This document shows positions 24,724-33,129 of a DNA stretch of 64,000 nucleotides, one piece after another. A program made the position numbers and the translations under genes. This DNA is from Microlunatus speluncae (GTDB lineage: Bacteria; Actinomycetota; Actinomycetes; Propionibacteriales; Propionibacteriaceae): NCBI RefSeq assembly GCF_009299835.1, contig NZ_VKCZ01000001.1, forward strand, positions 124,001 to 188,000, given 5' to 3'. The notes below the pieces were generated by a model. It did no database searches. It saw only the letters and a list, made by a program, of their open reading frames with translations, and had not been told where the DNA came from. Every line of letters starts with the position of its first letter. The first letter of the stretch is position 1.

Positions 24724-25896
24724 ATGACCACTGCGGACTCTTCTGAGCCATCGGCGCGCCCCCGGCCTCCGGGGGCACCGACGATGTTCAACGGCTCCAC
24801 CAGCCACGGCTTCTTCGGACAGCGGCGGATTCGTCATCCGAGCGAGACCAAGCTGTTGGTGATCGGCCTCCTGATCGGACTGATCGGCTTGGCGATCGTC
24901 GCCACCACGGCCGCCGCCGCACCAGCGGGCGGCGTCTGGGATGCGATCCCGGAGCCCTTCGGCACTCCGCTGTCGCTCGCCCTCCTGGCCCCGATCCCGA
25001 TCTGGGTGTTTCGGGCCCTGGAGTACGGGAAGCTGCGGACACAGGCGGTCCGGATGACTCCGAGTCAGTTTCCCGAGGGCTATCGGATGGTCGCCGAGGC
25101 AGCGCGGACGTTCGGCCTGCGGCGGGTGCCGGATGCCTATGTGACTCTCGGCAACGGCACGATCAACGCCTTCGCCGTCGGTCATGGCTTCCGGCGGTTC
25201 GTCGCCGTGAATTCGGACCTGTTCGAGGTCGGCGGCCAGGCTCGCGACCCGGAGGCCCTCCGGTTCGTGATCGGGCACGAGGTCGGGCACATCGCGGCCG
25301 GCCATACCTCCTATTTCCGGCTGGTGTTCACCACCCTGTTGCGTCAGCTTCCGATTCTGGGCCCGGCGTTCTCCCGGGCCCAGGAGTACACGGCGGACAA
25401 CTTCGGCTACCTCGCTGCGGCGCCCGGGGCTCCCGGCGTGATGGGTACGCTCGCGGCGGGCAAATACCTGAACGCGCACGTGAACTTCCACGAGTTGTGC
25501 GACCGGGCCGCGACCGAGAAGGGCCTGTGGGTCCACGTGGTGAACTGGCAACTCAGTCACCCGCCGAGCACCTGGCGCGCGAACGCCCTGCGAGACCGGT
25601 CCCGTCCCGGGCGGATATGGTTCCGGCCCGGGTTCGGCGGTGGCCGCAAGACGCAGTTCGTCGCGGCTCTCCCGGCCGGAGGTGCCCGGTCCGGCCGCTA
25701 CCCGACGCCGGACGAGGCGATCGCGTTGCTCGACCGGGCGGCCGCCGACGGCACCGTGCGCGAGCAGCAGTTCGGCCGCTTCCCCGGCGTCGACTACTCC
25801 CAACTGCCGGGGATCCGGGACCTGCAACTGGCCCAGCCCGCGCTGTCCCGGAGCGCCGACGCCGGACCCGTGCCCAGCGATCCGGGAGCCGCCTAG
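24724..25896 (+). CDS. M48 family membrane metallopeptidase (HtpX-like)
   Basis: The 390-residue protein has a hydrophobic helix pair (about 43-66 and 82-97) and the zinc motif HEVGH at 185-189, with the third ligand E221 in AQEYTADNFG. A further hydrophobic stretch follows the active site. Family members degrade misfolded membrane proteins, with the active site in the cytosol. The Pro-rich N-terminal 30 residues and Gly/Arg-rich C-terminal 100 residues are variable regions. Apparently monocistronic. Confidence 0.88.
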   Translation: MTTADSSEPSARPRPPGAPTMFNGSTSHGFFGQRRIRHPSETKLLVIGLLIGLIGLAIVATTAAAAPAGGVWDAIPEPFGTPLSLALLAPIPIWVFRALEYGKLRTQAVRMTPSQFPEGYRMVAEAARTFGLRRVPDAYVTLGNGTINAFAVGHGFRRFVAVNSDLFEVGGQARDPEALRFVIGHEVGHIAAGHTSYFRLVFTTLLRQLPILGPAFSRAQEYTADNFGYLAAAPGAPGVMGTLAAGKYLNAHVNFHELCDRAATEKGLWVHVVNWQLSHPPSTWRANALRDRSRPGRIWFRPGFGGGRKTQFVAALPAGGARSGRYPTPDEAIALLDRAAADGTVREQQFGRFPGVDYSQLPGIRDLQLAQPALSRSADAGPVPSDPGAA

Positions 25897-25925
25897 GCGG
25901 CCCCCTGATCCGCGCGGTTCGCCGA

Positions 25926-25946
25926 TAGTAGTTGCGGAAGCTACTA
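25926..25946. promoter_or_regulatory. TAGTAG-N9-CTACTA dyad before the TrmB gene
   Basis: A perfect 6-bp inverted repeat ends 22 nt before the GTG start of the TrmB-type gene. It is the only A/T-rich stretch in this gap and is the likely autoregulatory operator and promoter for the TrmB/synthetase-like operon. Confidence 0.5.
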
Positions 25947-25968
25947 CGGTGCCCTAAGCTCGTCGTAC

Positions 25969-26829
25969 GTGATCGAACGACTGGCCGAGCTCGGCTTCTC
26001 CAGCCAAGAGGCTCGGGTCTACCTGGCGCTGCTGCAACATCCGTCCGCCACCGGTTACGAGGTGGCCAAGAGTGCCGGGCTGCAGCGGGCCAACGTCTAT
26101 CAAGTGCTGTCCGGGCTGACCGACCGCGGCGTCGTCGACCGGGTCAGCGACGGCACCCCGGCCCGGTTCGTGGCCCATCCGCCGGCCGCCGTGCTGGGCC
26201 GGATCAAGCGGCAGACCGCCGAACGGGCGGACAGCCTGATCGCCGATCTCGCCGCCGTGGCCGCGCCGCGGGAACAGGCCGGCTTCTTCAGCCTGCGCGA
26301 CCGGGAGACGGTGATCGACCGCGCCGCCTCGCTGGTCGCCGACGCGCGCTCCCGGGTCGCCGTCTGCGCCTGGGCCGATGATCTTGAATGGCTCGCCCCC
26401 GGCCTGCGGGCCGCGGCCCAGTCCGGCCGCCAGGTGGTGATCAACGTCTTCGGCGAGACCGAGATCGACTTCGCCGAGGTGTATCGGCACGAGGCCCCGG
26501 ACCGGACCGTGGGCGGGCAGCTGTTGATGTTGGCCGTCGACTTCGGCACCGCGTTGGTCGCGTCGCTGGACGAGCCGGTCGGCGCCGTGGTCACCGAGCA
26601 CCCGGCGCTGGTCGGCCTGGTGGAGAAGGTGATCCGGGACGAGGCCTACCTGGCGGCCATCTACGAGCGGTTCGGTGATCAACTCGAGGACGAGTTCGGC
26701 GCCCACCTGGTCCGGCTGCGGACCCGGCTGCTGCCGCCCGACCGGGCCGAGGAATTGATCTCCCTTGTGGGGTTCGGCGCCACCGACGACGCGGTGGCGG
26801 ACATCTTGTCAACCGAGGAGCAAGCATGA
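25969..26829 (+). CDS. TrmB family transcriptional regulator
   Basis: The 286-residue protein has an N-terminal TrmB winged HTH (about 1-75: LGFSSQEARVYLALLQHP, ATGYEVAKSAGLQRANVYQVL) and a C-terminal phospholipase-D-like/TrmB sensor domain (about 105-285). Family members sense sugars or other small ligands. It overlaps the next gene, a short adenylosuccinate-synthetase-like protein, by 4 nt (ATGA), so it is a dedicated partner. The start is GTG 25969, near a TAGTAG/CTACTA dyad. Confidence 0.88.
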   Translation: MIERLAELGFSSQEARVYLALLQHPSATGYEVAKSAGLQRANVYQVLSGLTDRGVVDRVSDGTPARFVAHPPAAVLGRIKRQTAERADSLIADLAAVAAPREQAGFFSLRDRETVIDRAASLVADARSRVAVCAWADDLEWLAPGLRAAAQSGRQVVINVFGETEIDFAEVYRHEAPDRTVGGQLLMLAVDFGTALVASLDEPVGAVVTEHPALVGLVEKVIRDEAYLAAIYERFGDQLEDEFGAHLVRLRTRLLPPDRAEELISLVGFGATDDAVADILSTEEQA

Positions 26830-27839
26830 GTGCAACGATCATCGTAGACGCCCTGTGGGGCGATTCGGGCAAGGGCAAGGTCTGTGCCCAGCAGTCGATC
26901 CGGCACGACGCCGAGCTGGCCGTCCGGGCCGGGGTCGGCACCAACGCCGGCGCCAGCGTGACCACCGACGACGGCCGGTTGATCAAGGCCCGGCAGCTGC
27001 CCACCGGCTGGCTCAACCCGGGCACCCGGGTCGCGGTCGGCTCCGGCGTGCTGGTCGACCCGGAGGTGTTCGCCGGCGAGCTGGACCGCTTCGACCTGGC
27101 CGACCGGGTGCTGGTCGACCGTCGCTGCGCCGTGATCACGCCGGAGCACATCGCCGCCGAACGGGCCGACGCGCACCTGATGGCCACCGTCGGCTCCACC
27201 GGCACCGGCAACGGCCCCGCCCGCGCCGACTTCGTGCTCCGCCGGGCCGGCCAGGCCGGTGATCATCCGGAGCTGGCACCGTATGCCGGCGACGTCGCGG
27301 TCGAGGTCAACCGGGTCGCCGCCAGCGACCGGCTGGTGATCATCGAGGGATCGCAGGGAACGTTGCTGTCGCTCGCCTTCTCCGCCGACTATCCCTGCGC
27401 CACCTCCGACAACTGCACCAGCGCCGCCGCGATGGACGACGTCGGCCTGAACTGGCGACTGGCCACCGACGTGATCATGGTGGTGAAGGCGATGCCGTCC
27501 CGGGTCGGTGAGGGGCCGCTGCCGTACGAGATCAGTGCGGCGGAGGCGCAGCGCCGGGGGATCGCCGAGCACGGCGTCGTCACCGGCCGGCCGCGGCGCA
27601 AGGCCGACCGGCTCGACCTGGAGCTGCTGGCGTACGCGACGATGCTGAATGGGCCGACCAAGATCGCGCTGACCTTCATCGACCACTTCGACCCGTCGAT
27701 GCGCGGCGCCCGGGACGCCGCGGCGATCACCCCGGAAGTCAGGCAGCTGATCGGCCGGGTCGAAGCGGTGACCGGCGCCCCGGTCACGCTGCTCGACACC
27801 GGGCACCGGCTCGGCGACGTGATCGAACTCGCCGCCTGA
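26826..27839 (+). CDS. Short (archaeal-type) adenylosuccinate synthetase homologue with altered active site
   Basis: The 337-residue protein aligns with the short adenylosuccinate synthetases of archaea, about 90 residues shorter than the usual bacterial PurA. It shows a GTP-loop WGDSGKGK, RAGVGTNAG, RQLPTGWLNPGTRVAVGSGV, GSTGTGNGPARADFVLR, IIEGSQGTLLSLAF and VVTGRPRRKADRLDLE. Compared with PurA, Asp13 (catalytic base) is kept. The next Glu is Ser14, and the catalytic His of the NAGH motif is Ala43 (NAGAS). A normal IMP-aspartate ligase is therefore doubtful. No purB or other purine gene is nearby. It is translationally coupled to a TrmB regulator, so a specialised role is likely. Confidence 0.8.
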   Translation: MSATIIVDALWGDSGKGKVCAQQSIRHDAELAVRAGVGTNAGASVTTDDGRLIKARQLPTGWLNPGTRVAVGSGVLVDPEVFAGELDRFDLADRVLVDRRCAVITPEHIAAERADAHLMATVGSTGTGNGPARADFVLRRAGQAGDHPELAPYAGDVAVEVNRVAASDRLVIIEGSQGTLLSLAFSADYPCATSDNCTSAAAMDDVGLNWRLATDVIMVVKAMPSRVGEGPLPYEISAAEAQRRGIAEHGVVTGRPRRKADRLDLELLAYATMLNGPTKIALTFIDHFDPSMRGARDAAAITPEVRQLIGRVEAVTGAPVTLLDTGHRLGDVIELAA

Positions 27840-27846
27840 CCTGCGA

Positions 27847-29151
27847 CTAGTCGAGCAGGAAGCCGCGGAGCTGCTCGGCGACCGGCTCCGGAGCGAGCCA
27901 GAACGCACCGTGATCCTGGCCGGCGAGCGTCAGCACCGTGACGTTCGGCAGCAGGGCGGCCAGGGCGTCGGCGCAGACCCGGAAGTAGGGCTCGCTGTTG
28001 CCGCCGACGGCCACCGCGATCGGGGCGTCGATCGACCACCGGTCGGTCGGCAGCGGCTTGCCGTCCAGCAGCCCGCGGAGGATCCGACCCTCGTAGGCAT
28101 AGGTGTGGGCGTAGCGGGCCATCTCGTCCCAGGACGGGTCCTGCTTCATCGGCTCGAGATATTCGGCGGGAACGCCGATCAGCTCGGTCATCATGTACTC
28201 GACGGCATCGCTGCGCCGGTCGGCCGCGACCAGCTCCGACACGTGCTCGACGTAGGCGGCGGGCGCCGGCGGCCGGGAGTCGTCGACGATGAACGGCGGA
28301 TCGTAGAGGTAGACGCCGGTCACCCGATCGCCGAGCGCGCTCGCCGCATCGAGGGTGATCGCGCAACCGCCGGAACCACTGGTCAGGGCCGCGGACCCGC
28401 CCGCGATCTCAACCAGGGCAGCGATGTCCTCGAGTTCACGGGCCGGGTCGTAGGGCTGCGGGTCGCCGCTGCCGCCGCGGCCACGACGGTCGAAGGTGAT
28501 CACCGTGAAGTCCTCGGCCAGGATCTTCGCCAGGCCGGCGACCCCGGTGTGATCTTCGGCGACGTTGCTGATCACGATGATCGCCGGGCCGGAGCCGGTC
28601 TTCTCGTAGGCGATCGTGGTGCCGTCGGCGGAGGTGATGGTCTGCATGATCGTTTGTCCTTTGGTCGGGTCGAGCAGGTCGTCGAGTCGGTCGAGAGCCT
28701 CGGCATAGCCGTCGGCCATCTGCAGCTCGACCGCTCGCCGCAGGGCCCGGCCGTCGGGGAAGGTCGTCAGGACCTCGACCCGGCAGCCGGTGCCGGCGAC
28801 GGCGAAGGTGACCGTGGTGGGGAAGGTGCCGGTCCCGTCGGGTTGCCAGGCCTCGTCGGCGAAACTGTCCTCGTAGGCCAGTTCGGTGTCGGGGACGACG
28901 CGGCCGTAGGTGGCGACGCCGCGGACCGGTTCGGCCGATCCGTCCGCCGGTGCGATCTGGAACCGCCACCGGCCGCCCGGTCGCACCTCCATTTCGTACA
29001 CGGTCGCGGCCCAGCCCGCGGGCCCCCACCACTGCGCGATCGCGTCGGCGTCGGTCCAGGCCCACCATGCCCGCTGCACCGGAGCGGCGTAGCGGCGGCT
29101 GACCTGGATGGTGTTGCGTGACCGGTCGATCACGATGCCGTCTTCCGGCAT
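27847..29151 (-). CDS. Fusion: SRPBCC/AHSA1 domain + alpha/beta hydrolase
   Basis: One open frame of 434 residues holds two domains normally encoded separately. Residues about 12-165 are a START/AHSA1-type SRPBCC domain (RYAAPVQRAWWAWTDADAIA, WWGPAGWAA, FPTTVTFAVAGTGCRVE). Residues 173-434 are an alpha/beta hydrolase (FDRRGRGGSGDP, SGSGG nucleophile elbow, GQDHGAFW with the catalytic His). The second domain has its own ATG (codon 169, base 28647) with AAAGGA 8 nt upstream, so a separate hydrolase could also be made. TGAGGAG precedes the ATG at 29151. It follows the ArsR gene by 11 nt. Confidence 0.82.
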   Translation of the reverse strand: MPEDGIVIDRSRNTIQVSRRYAAPVQRAWWAWTDADAIAQWWGPAGWAATVYEMEVRPGGRWRFQIAPADGSAEPVRGVATYGRVVPDTELAYEDSFADEAWQPDGTGTFPTTVTFAVAGTGCRVEVLTTFPDGRALRRAVELQMADGYAEALDRLDDLLDPTKGQTIMQTITSADGTTIAYEKTGSGPAIIVISNVAEDHTGVAGLAKILAEDFTVITFDRRGRGGSGDPQPYDPARELEDIAALVEIAGGSAALTSGSGGCAITLDAASALGDRVTGVYLYDPPFIVDDSRPPAPAAYVEHVSELVAADRRSDAVEYMMTELIGVPAEYLEPMKQDPSWDEMARYAHTYAYEGRILRGLLDGKPLPTDRWSIDAPIAVAVGGNSEPYFRVCADALAALLPNVTVLTLAGQDHGAFWLAPEPVAEQLRGFLLD

Positions 29152-29162
29152 GTCTGAACTCC

Positions 29163-29483
29163 TCACTGTTCCGGCTCGTCGAGGAAGGAGCCGAGGCGGT
29201 CCATCCGGTCCGACCACAGGCCGGCGAATCGCTGCGTCCAGTCGCTCAGCTCACGCATCGCTTCCGGGCGTAGCCGGTAGATCCGTTGCTGGGCCTGCTT
29301 GGTGGCCTCGACGACGTCCGCCTCGCCGAGCAGCCGCAGGTGCCGGGACACCTGTGGCTGGCCCAGCTCCAGGGCGTCGACGATGCCGCCGACCGACTGC
29401 GGGCCGTCCCGGAGCAACTCGACGATCCGGAACCGGGTCGGCTCCGAGATCGCCGTCAATCGCCGTTGCAGGTGGTCGACCAT
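29163..29483 (-). CDS. ArsR family transcriptional regulator
   Basis: The 106-residue winged-helix repressor runs VDHLQRRLTAISEPTRFRIVELLRD, with recognition region GQPQVSRHLRLLGEADVV and wing QRIYRLRPEAM. No metal-binding ELCVC motif is present, so it is a non-metal-sensing member of the kind often paired with SRPBCC proteins. The start at ATG 29483 is chosen over an upstream GTG. It is the first gene of an operon with the SRPBCC-hydrolase fusion. Confidence 0.88.
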   Translation of the reverse strand: MVDHLQRRLTAISEPTRFRIVELLRDGPQSVGGIVDALELGQPQVSRHLRLLGEADVVEATKQAQQRIYRLRPEAMRELSDWTQRFAGLWSDRMDRLGSFLDEPEQ

Positions 29484-29492
29484 GACGAGAAC

Positions 29493-29508
29493 ATACACTC
29501 ATCTGTAT
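29493..29508. promoter_or_regulatory. ATACA-N6-TGTAT dyad in ArsR promoter
   Basis: This A/T-rich inverted repeat is 10 nt upstream of the ArsR ATG, inside a longer stretch of TATATACATAC-like sequence. Position and symmetry fit an ArsR autorepression site. Confidence 0.5.
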
Positions 29509-29593
29509 ATACATACAAACGCATATACGATGGGCGGTCCTAGGATCTCCGGTCCCCTCGACCGGACCGGCCGGCGCCTGGCAAGATCACGAC

Positions 29594-30163
29594 GTGAACG
29601 CGATTCTGACCACCGGTCGGCTGTCGTTCGAACCCATCACCCGGTCCGACATCGACATCCTCACCGAGCTGGACTCCGACCCCGAGGTGATGCGGTTCAT
29701 CGACCGCTTGCCCACCCCGCGGAAGGCGATCGCGTCACAGGTCGAGGGGATCCTGGCCGAATACGAGCGGACTCCCGGCTTCGGCCAGTGGGTCGCGCGC
29801 AACCGGGACAGCGGCGACTTCCTCGGCTGGTTCGCCCTCCGGATCGGCGACGAGCCGGGCCACGGGACCCTCGGCTACCGGCTCCGGCGCACCGCCTGGG
29901 GCCGGGGGCTCGCGTCGGAGGGCGGCCGGGGGTTGATCGATTACGGGTTCGCCGATCGCGGCCTGGACCGGATCACGGCCGACACGATGTCGGTCAACGA
30001 GCGGTCCCGCCGGGTGATGGCCGCGGTCGGGATGCGGTATCTGCGTACGTACCACGAGCAGTTCGACGATCCGCTGCCCGGCACCGAGCTGGGCGAGGTC
30101 GAGTATCAGATCACCCGGGCGGAGTGGCAATCCCGGCGATCACCGTCAACTACCCTCGGCTGA
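29594..30163 (+). CDS. GNAT family N-acetyltransferase (RimJ/RimL type)
   Basis: The 189-residue GNAT protein opens TGRLSFEPITRSDIDILTEL and has the acetyl-CoA-binding region TLGYRLRRTAWGRGLASEGGRGLIDYGF, split here as LGYRLRRTAWGRGLASE (about 96-112) and following helix, then NERSRRVMAAVGMRYL. It probably acetylates a protein N-terminus or small amine. The stop overlaps the next GNAT gene's ATG (TGATG), so the two are one transcript. Confidence 0.85.
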   Translation: MNAILTTGRLSFEPITRSDIDILTELDSDPEVMRFIDRLPTPRKAIASQVEGILAEYERTPGFGQWVARNRDSGDFLGWFALRIGDEPGHGTLGYRLRRTAWGRGLASEGGRGLIDYGFADRGLDRITADTMSVNERSRRVMAAVGMRYLRTYHEQFDDPLPGTELGEVEYQITRAEWQSRRSPSTTLG

Positions 30164-30651
30164 TGGAGCTGCGCGCCGTCGACCTCGGATCCGGTACGGC
30201 CGACGCGCAGGCGGTCCAGGAGTTGATCGACGAGCTGGAGCAGCGTCCCTGGGTCGAGCTGGCGGCGGAGTGGCATCTGGAGTCCCGGGTGCTCGCGGCC
30301 TTCGCCGAGCAGGGTCCGGCCGTCGGCCTGCTGCGGTACGTGATCCAGCCGATCGGGCCCGATCAGAGCTGCCAGCTGTCGATCATCGACGGCGACACCC
30401 TGACCGAGGCCAGGATCCTGGCCTTCGGCACGCGTCCCGATCACCGGCGGCAGGGGATCGGCCTGGCCCTGCAGCGGCGGGCGATCGCCGAGGCCAGGGC
30501 GGCCGGCTGCTGGCAGGTGCGTTCGCACAGCGCCGGCGGCTATCGGGCCAACCACCGGCTGAAGTTCCGGCTCGGCTTCGCGTTCCAGCCGGAGGTCCGT
30601 GGTGGTGACGACCGCGGCGGCTACTTCATCCTGCCGCTGCAGCACCGCTGA
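30163..30651 (+). CDS. GNAT family N-acetyltransferase
   Basis: The 162-residue GNAT protein has the pyrophosphate-binding motif in FGTRPDHRRQGIGLALQRRAI (Q/RxxGxG-type RRQGIG at about residues 100-105) and NHRLKFRLGFAFQPE near the C-terminus. It is coupled to the preceding acetyltransferase by a 1-nt stop/start overlap. Substrate unknown. Confidence 0.82.
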   Translation: MELRAVDLGSGTADAQAVQELIDELEQRPWVELAAEWHLESRVLAAFAEQGPAVGLLRYVIQPIGPDQSCQLSIIDGDTLTEARILAFGTRPDHRRQGIGLALQRRAIAEARAAGCWQVRSHSAGGYRANHRLKFRLGFAFQPEVRGGDDRGGYFILPLQHR

Positions 30652-30762
30652 CGGACCGACGAGAAATTCTCCGAGGTCGTTGTCGATCCGGCGGCCGTCC
30701 CGTTCGACCTGGGGGAGAAAGGGTCGAAGAACCGGCCCGGAACCCTCGAGAGGATCGACATC

Positions 30763-31299
30763 ATGGGCAAGCTGATCAGCACCTTCTTCATCTCCCTGGA
30801 CGGCGTGGTCGAGGCCCCGGAGACCTGGCACATGTCGTACTTCAACGACGAGATGGGGGAGATCATCGGCGCCGGAATGGCGCAGAACAAGGCCTTCCTG
30901 TTCGGCCGGGCCGGCTACGACGGCGGCGCCGCCTACTGGCCGACCAGCACCGACGAGTACGCCGACTACTTCAACAAGATCCGCAAGTACGTGATCTCCT
31001 CCTCGCTGCAGGATCCGACCTGGAACAACACGGTCGTGGTCCCGGGCGACGCGGCGGCCGTGCAGCAGGTGAAGGACGACACCGACGGTGTGATCTGCAT
31101 GAACGGCAGCGCGATCACCACCCGCTGGTTGCTGGCCGAGGGCCTGATCGACGAGCTGTGGCTGCTGCTGCACCCGGTCACCGTCGGCCAGGGCCAGCGG
31201 CTGTTCGAGGGCGACGCCCCGGCGCACCGGTTGGAGCTGGCCGAGAGCAAGGCCCTCTCCACCGGCGTCACCTTCCTGAAGTACCGCCCGACCCGGTGA
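30763..31299 (+). CDS. Dihydrofolate reductase family protein (RibD C-terminal-like), paralogue 1
   Basis: The 178-residue protein has the DHFR-like RibD_C fold: KLISTFFISLDGVVEAPETW, LFGRAGYDGGAAYWP, RKYVISSSL, ICMNGSAITTRWLLAEGLIDE and TVGQGQRLF. Such stand-alone proteins use NADPH, but their substrates are unknown. A paralogue lies at 33130-33690. The stop codon is embedded in TGATCA. Confidence 0.85.
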   Translation: MGKLISTFFISLDGVVEAPETWHMSYFNDEMGEIIGAGMAQNKAFLFGRAGYDGGAAYWPTSTDEYADYFNKIRKYVISSSLQDPTWNNTVVVPGDAAAVQQVKDDTDGVICMNGSAITTRWLLAEGLIDELWLLLHPVTVGQGQRLFEGDAPAHRLELAESKALSTGVTFLKYRPTR

Positions 31300-31350
31300 T
31301 CATCGCCGGTCCTCGGGGTGCTCGACCATGATCACCGTCGTACGTGATCA

Positions 31351-32172
31351 TCAACGGCCGAACAGTCGGCGGGCGTTGCCGTGCCTGATCCGGGACTTCT
31401 CCTCGGCCGTCAGGTCCAGCCGGTCGAGCGCCTCGAGGGTCCGGGCCAAGGTGAACTGGGGATGGTCCGAGCCCAGCAGCACCCGGTCGATGCCGACGTT
31501 GCGCAGGGTCCAGACGAACTCCGCCTCGATCGGTGAACCCGCCGCGAGGACCACGGTCGCCGAGAGGTCGAAGTAGAGCGTGTCCGGGAGCAGATCATCG
31601 GCCGTGCGGGCCAGCGCCAGGACGTTCCAGAAGCGGAAGTTCAGGCCGCCGAGGTGGGCGAAGATGAAGATCGTCTTCGGTGCCTGCAGGGCCAGATTGA
31701 ACAGCCGCTCGCTGTCCCCCGGCAGGATGCCGGCATTGTCGAACAACACCGTCAGCCCGAGTTCGCCGGCCGCGCGGACCAGGGTCAGCACCCGCGGATC
31801 GGCTGCGTCGAACCGCTGGGTGTGCGGGTGCAGCTTGAGCACCGTGATGCCGCGGCCCGCCACCCGGGTCAATTCGTCGGTCGCGGACGCGTCGTAGGGG
31901 TGGACGGTGGCGGCCGGCACCAGGTCAGGATGTCCGGCCGCGAGGGTGATCATGCCGTCGTTGCCCGTCCGCAACTGCGCCGGTTCGCCGGCCAGCGCCT
32001 GGTGCGGGCCGCCGAACCACAGGCCGCACAAGCCGATCAGTTCGATCCCGGACGACGCGACGTCGGCCCGGTAGGCCTGCAACGAAGTCTCCCCGTCAGG
32101 GAGATGGACATGGCAGTCGAAGACCGGGGTCGGGCTGAGATCGGAGATCGCGCCGGTGCGAGGTGAGGACAC
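31351..32172 (-). CDS. Amidohydrolase family protein (TIM-barrel metal hydrolase)
   Basis: The 273-residue protein has the amidohydrolase_2-type layout: N-terminal FDCHVHLPDG (HxH), GITVLKLHPHTQRFD, FIFAHLGGLNFRFWN and the C-terminal LLGSDHPQFTL (metal Asp). It resembles short decarboxylase- or lactonase-like members. The start is uncertain: GTG 32172 is used, and the frame remains open to 32220. It is divergent from the AraC gene and convergent with the DHFR-like gene, from which a gap with three TGATCA sites separates it. Confidence 0.8.
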   Translation of the reverse strand: MSSPRTGAISDLSPTPVFDCHVHLPDGETSLQAYRADVASSGIELIGLCGLWFGGPHQALAGEPAQLRTGNDGMITLAAGHPDLVPAATVHPYDASATDELTRVAGRGITVLKLHPHTQRFDAADPRVLTLVRAAGELGLTVLFDNAGILPGDSERLFNLALQAPKTIFIFAHLGGLNFRFWNVLALARTADDLLPDTLYFDLSATVVLAAGSPIEAEFVWTLRNVGIDRVLLGSDHPQFTLARTLEALDRLDLTAEEKSRIRHGNARRLFGR

Positions 32173-32264
32173 GATCGCCAGGATAGGCACCGGAGCCGGG
32201 TCGGGTGCGCAGTCGGGCACTGATCAGCCCGCGACCGCCGGCCCTGGTCGAGGCCAGCACCAGT

Positions 32265-32322
32265 GCAGAATGTCAGCAAGAACCCCGTGACAGAAGGCAG
32301 ATCGGCGTTCCTGCATTCTGTT
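32265..32322. promoter_or_regulatory. Three ACAGAATGCAG-like repeats before the AraC gene
   Basis: GCAGAATGTCAG (32265) and GACAGAAGGCAG (32289) are direct repeats. CTGCATTCTGTT (32311) is the same word inverted, 22-24 bp away. They lie just upstream of the AraC-type ATG at 32326. AraC proteins bind pairs of half-sites spaced by about two helical turns, so autoregulation is plausible. Confidence 0.5.
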
Positions 32323-32325
32323 GAC

Positions 32326-33069
32326 ATGGAAGTGCAGGACCAGGTGGTGAGCTCTCAGACGGGGCTTGTCGTCGAGCACCGTGCATCGGAGTCGCCGTAC
32401 ATCGAGCGGGTCTGGCGCAGTCGCAGCCACGACGTGGGACAGATGCTCGCCGTCGCCAATCCGCGCGTGGGGTTGGTGAGCTGGTGTCACCGCGGGAAGC
32501 TCAGCGTTTCGATCACCGGCCCCGAGTCGGGCGGCAGCCGGGCCGAGGTGCCCGAGGACGCGACCTTCTTCGGGATCGACTTCGCCCTCGGCGCGTTCCT
32601 GCCGCACCTGTCGGGGACCAGGCTGCTGGACCGCGAGATCTCGATCCCCGACGTCTCCGACCGGTCGTTCCACCTGGCCGGTAGTCATTGGCAACATCCT
32701 GATTTCGACACTGCGGAACTCTTCGTCCAGCGGCTCGTCCGGGAGGAGATCCTGGGTCGCGACCGACTGATCACCGACATCGCCCGAGGTGCCACGCCGG
32801 ATCTGTCGGCTCGCACGGTGCAACGACGGTTCCTCGCCGCCACCGGTGTCACCCGCGGGGCGGCTCGGCAGATGGATCGAGCCCGTGCCGCGGCGATCAT
32901 GCTGGGTGACGGCGCGGCCCCGGCCGAGGTGATCATCGAACTCGGCTTCCATGACAATCCGCATCTGCACCGGTCGCTGCGCCGCTACATCGGCCGCACC
33001 GCGACCGAGCTGAGCAGCGACGCCGCGGTGCCGCTGTCGCTTCTGTACACGACAGACCATTCCCGCTGA
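32326..33069 (+). CDS. AraC family transcriptional regulator
   Basis: The 247-residue regulator has an N-terminal sensing domain (about 1-150) and a C-terminal AraC double HTH (about 155-235: LITDIARGATPDLSARTVQRRF and IIELGFHDNPHLHRSLRRYIG, the characteristic second HTH). The start is ATG 32326 (EVQDQVVSSQTG); an upstream GTG at 32263 would overlap the repeated operator-like words. The DHFR-like gene immediately downstream is the probable target. Confidence 0.86.
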   Translation: MEVQDQVVSSQTGLVVEHRASESPYIERVWRSRSHDVGQMLAVANPRVGLVSWCHRGKLSVSITGPESGGSRAEVPEDATFFGIDFALGAFLPHLSGTRLLDREISIPDVSDRSFHLAGSHWQHPDFDTAELFVQRLVREEILGRDRLITDIARGATPDLSARTVQRRFLAATGVTRGAARQMDRARAAAIMLGDGAAPAEVIIELGFHDNPHLHRSLRRYIGRTATELSSDAAVPLSLLYTTDHSR

Positions 33070-33129
33070 TCTACGCTCCCTTTCGACGTGGGAGGAACCG
33101 TCCTCACGCACTCCTGGGAGGAACCCGAA

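Noticed and set aside
26826..27839. Phage-type PurZ (2-aminoadenine genome) enzyme
   Set aside because: The catalytic Asp is kept and the sequence is closest to archaeal-type PurA. No phage genes, dATPase or DpoZ-like polymerase is nearby.
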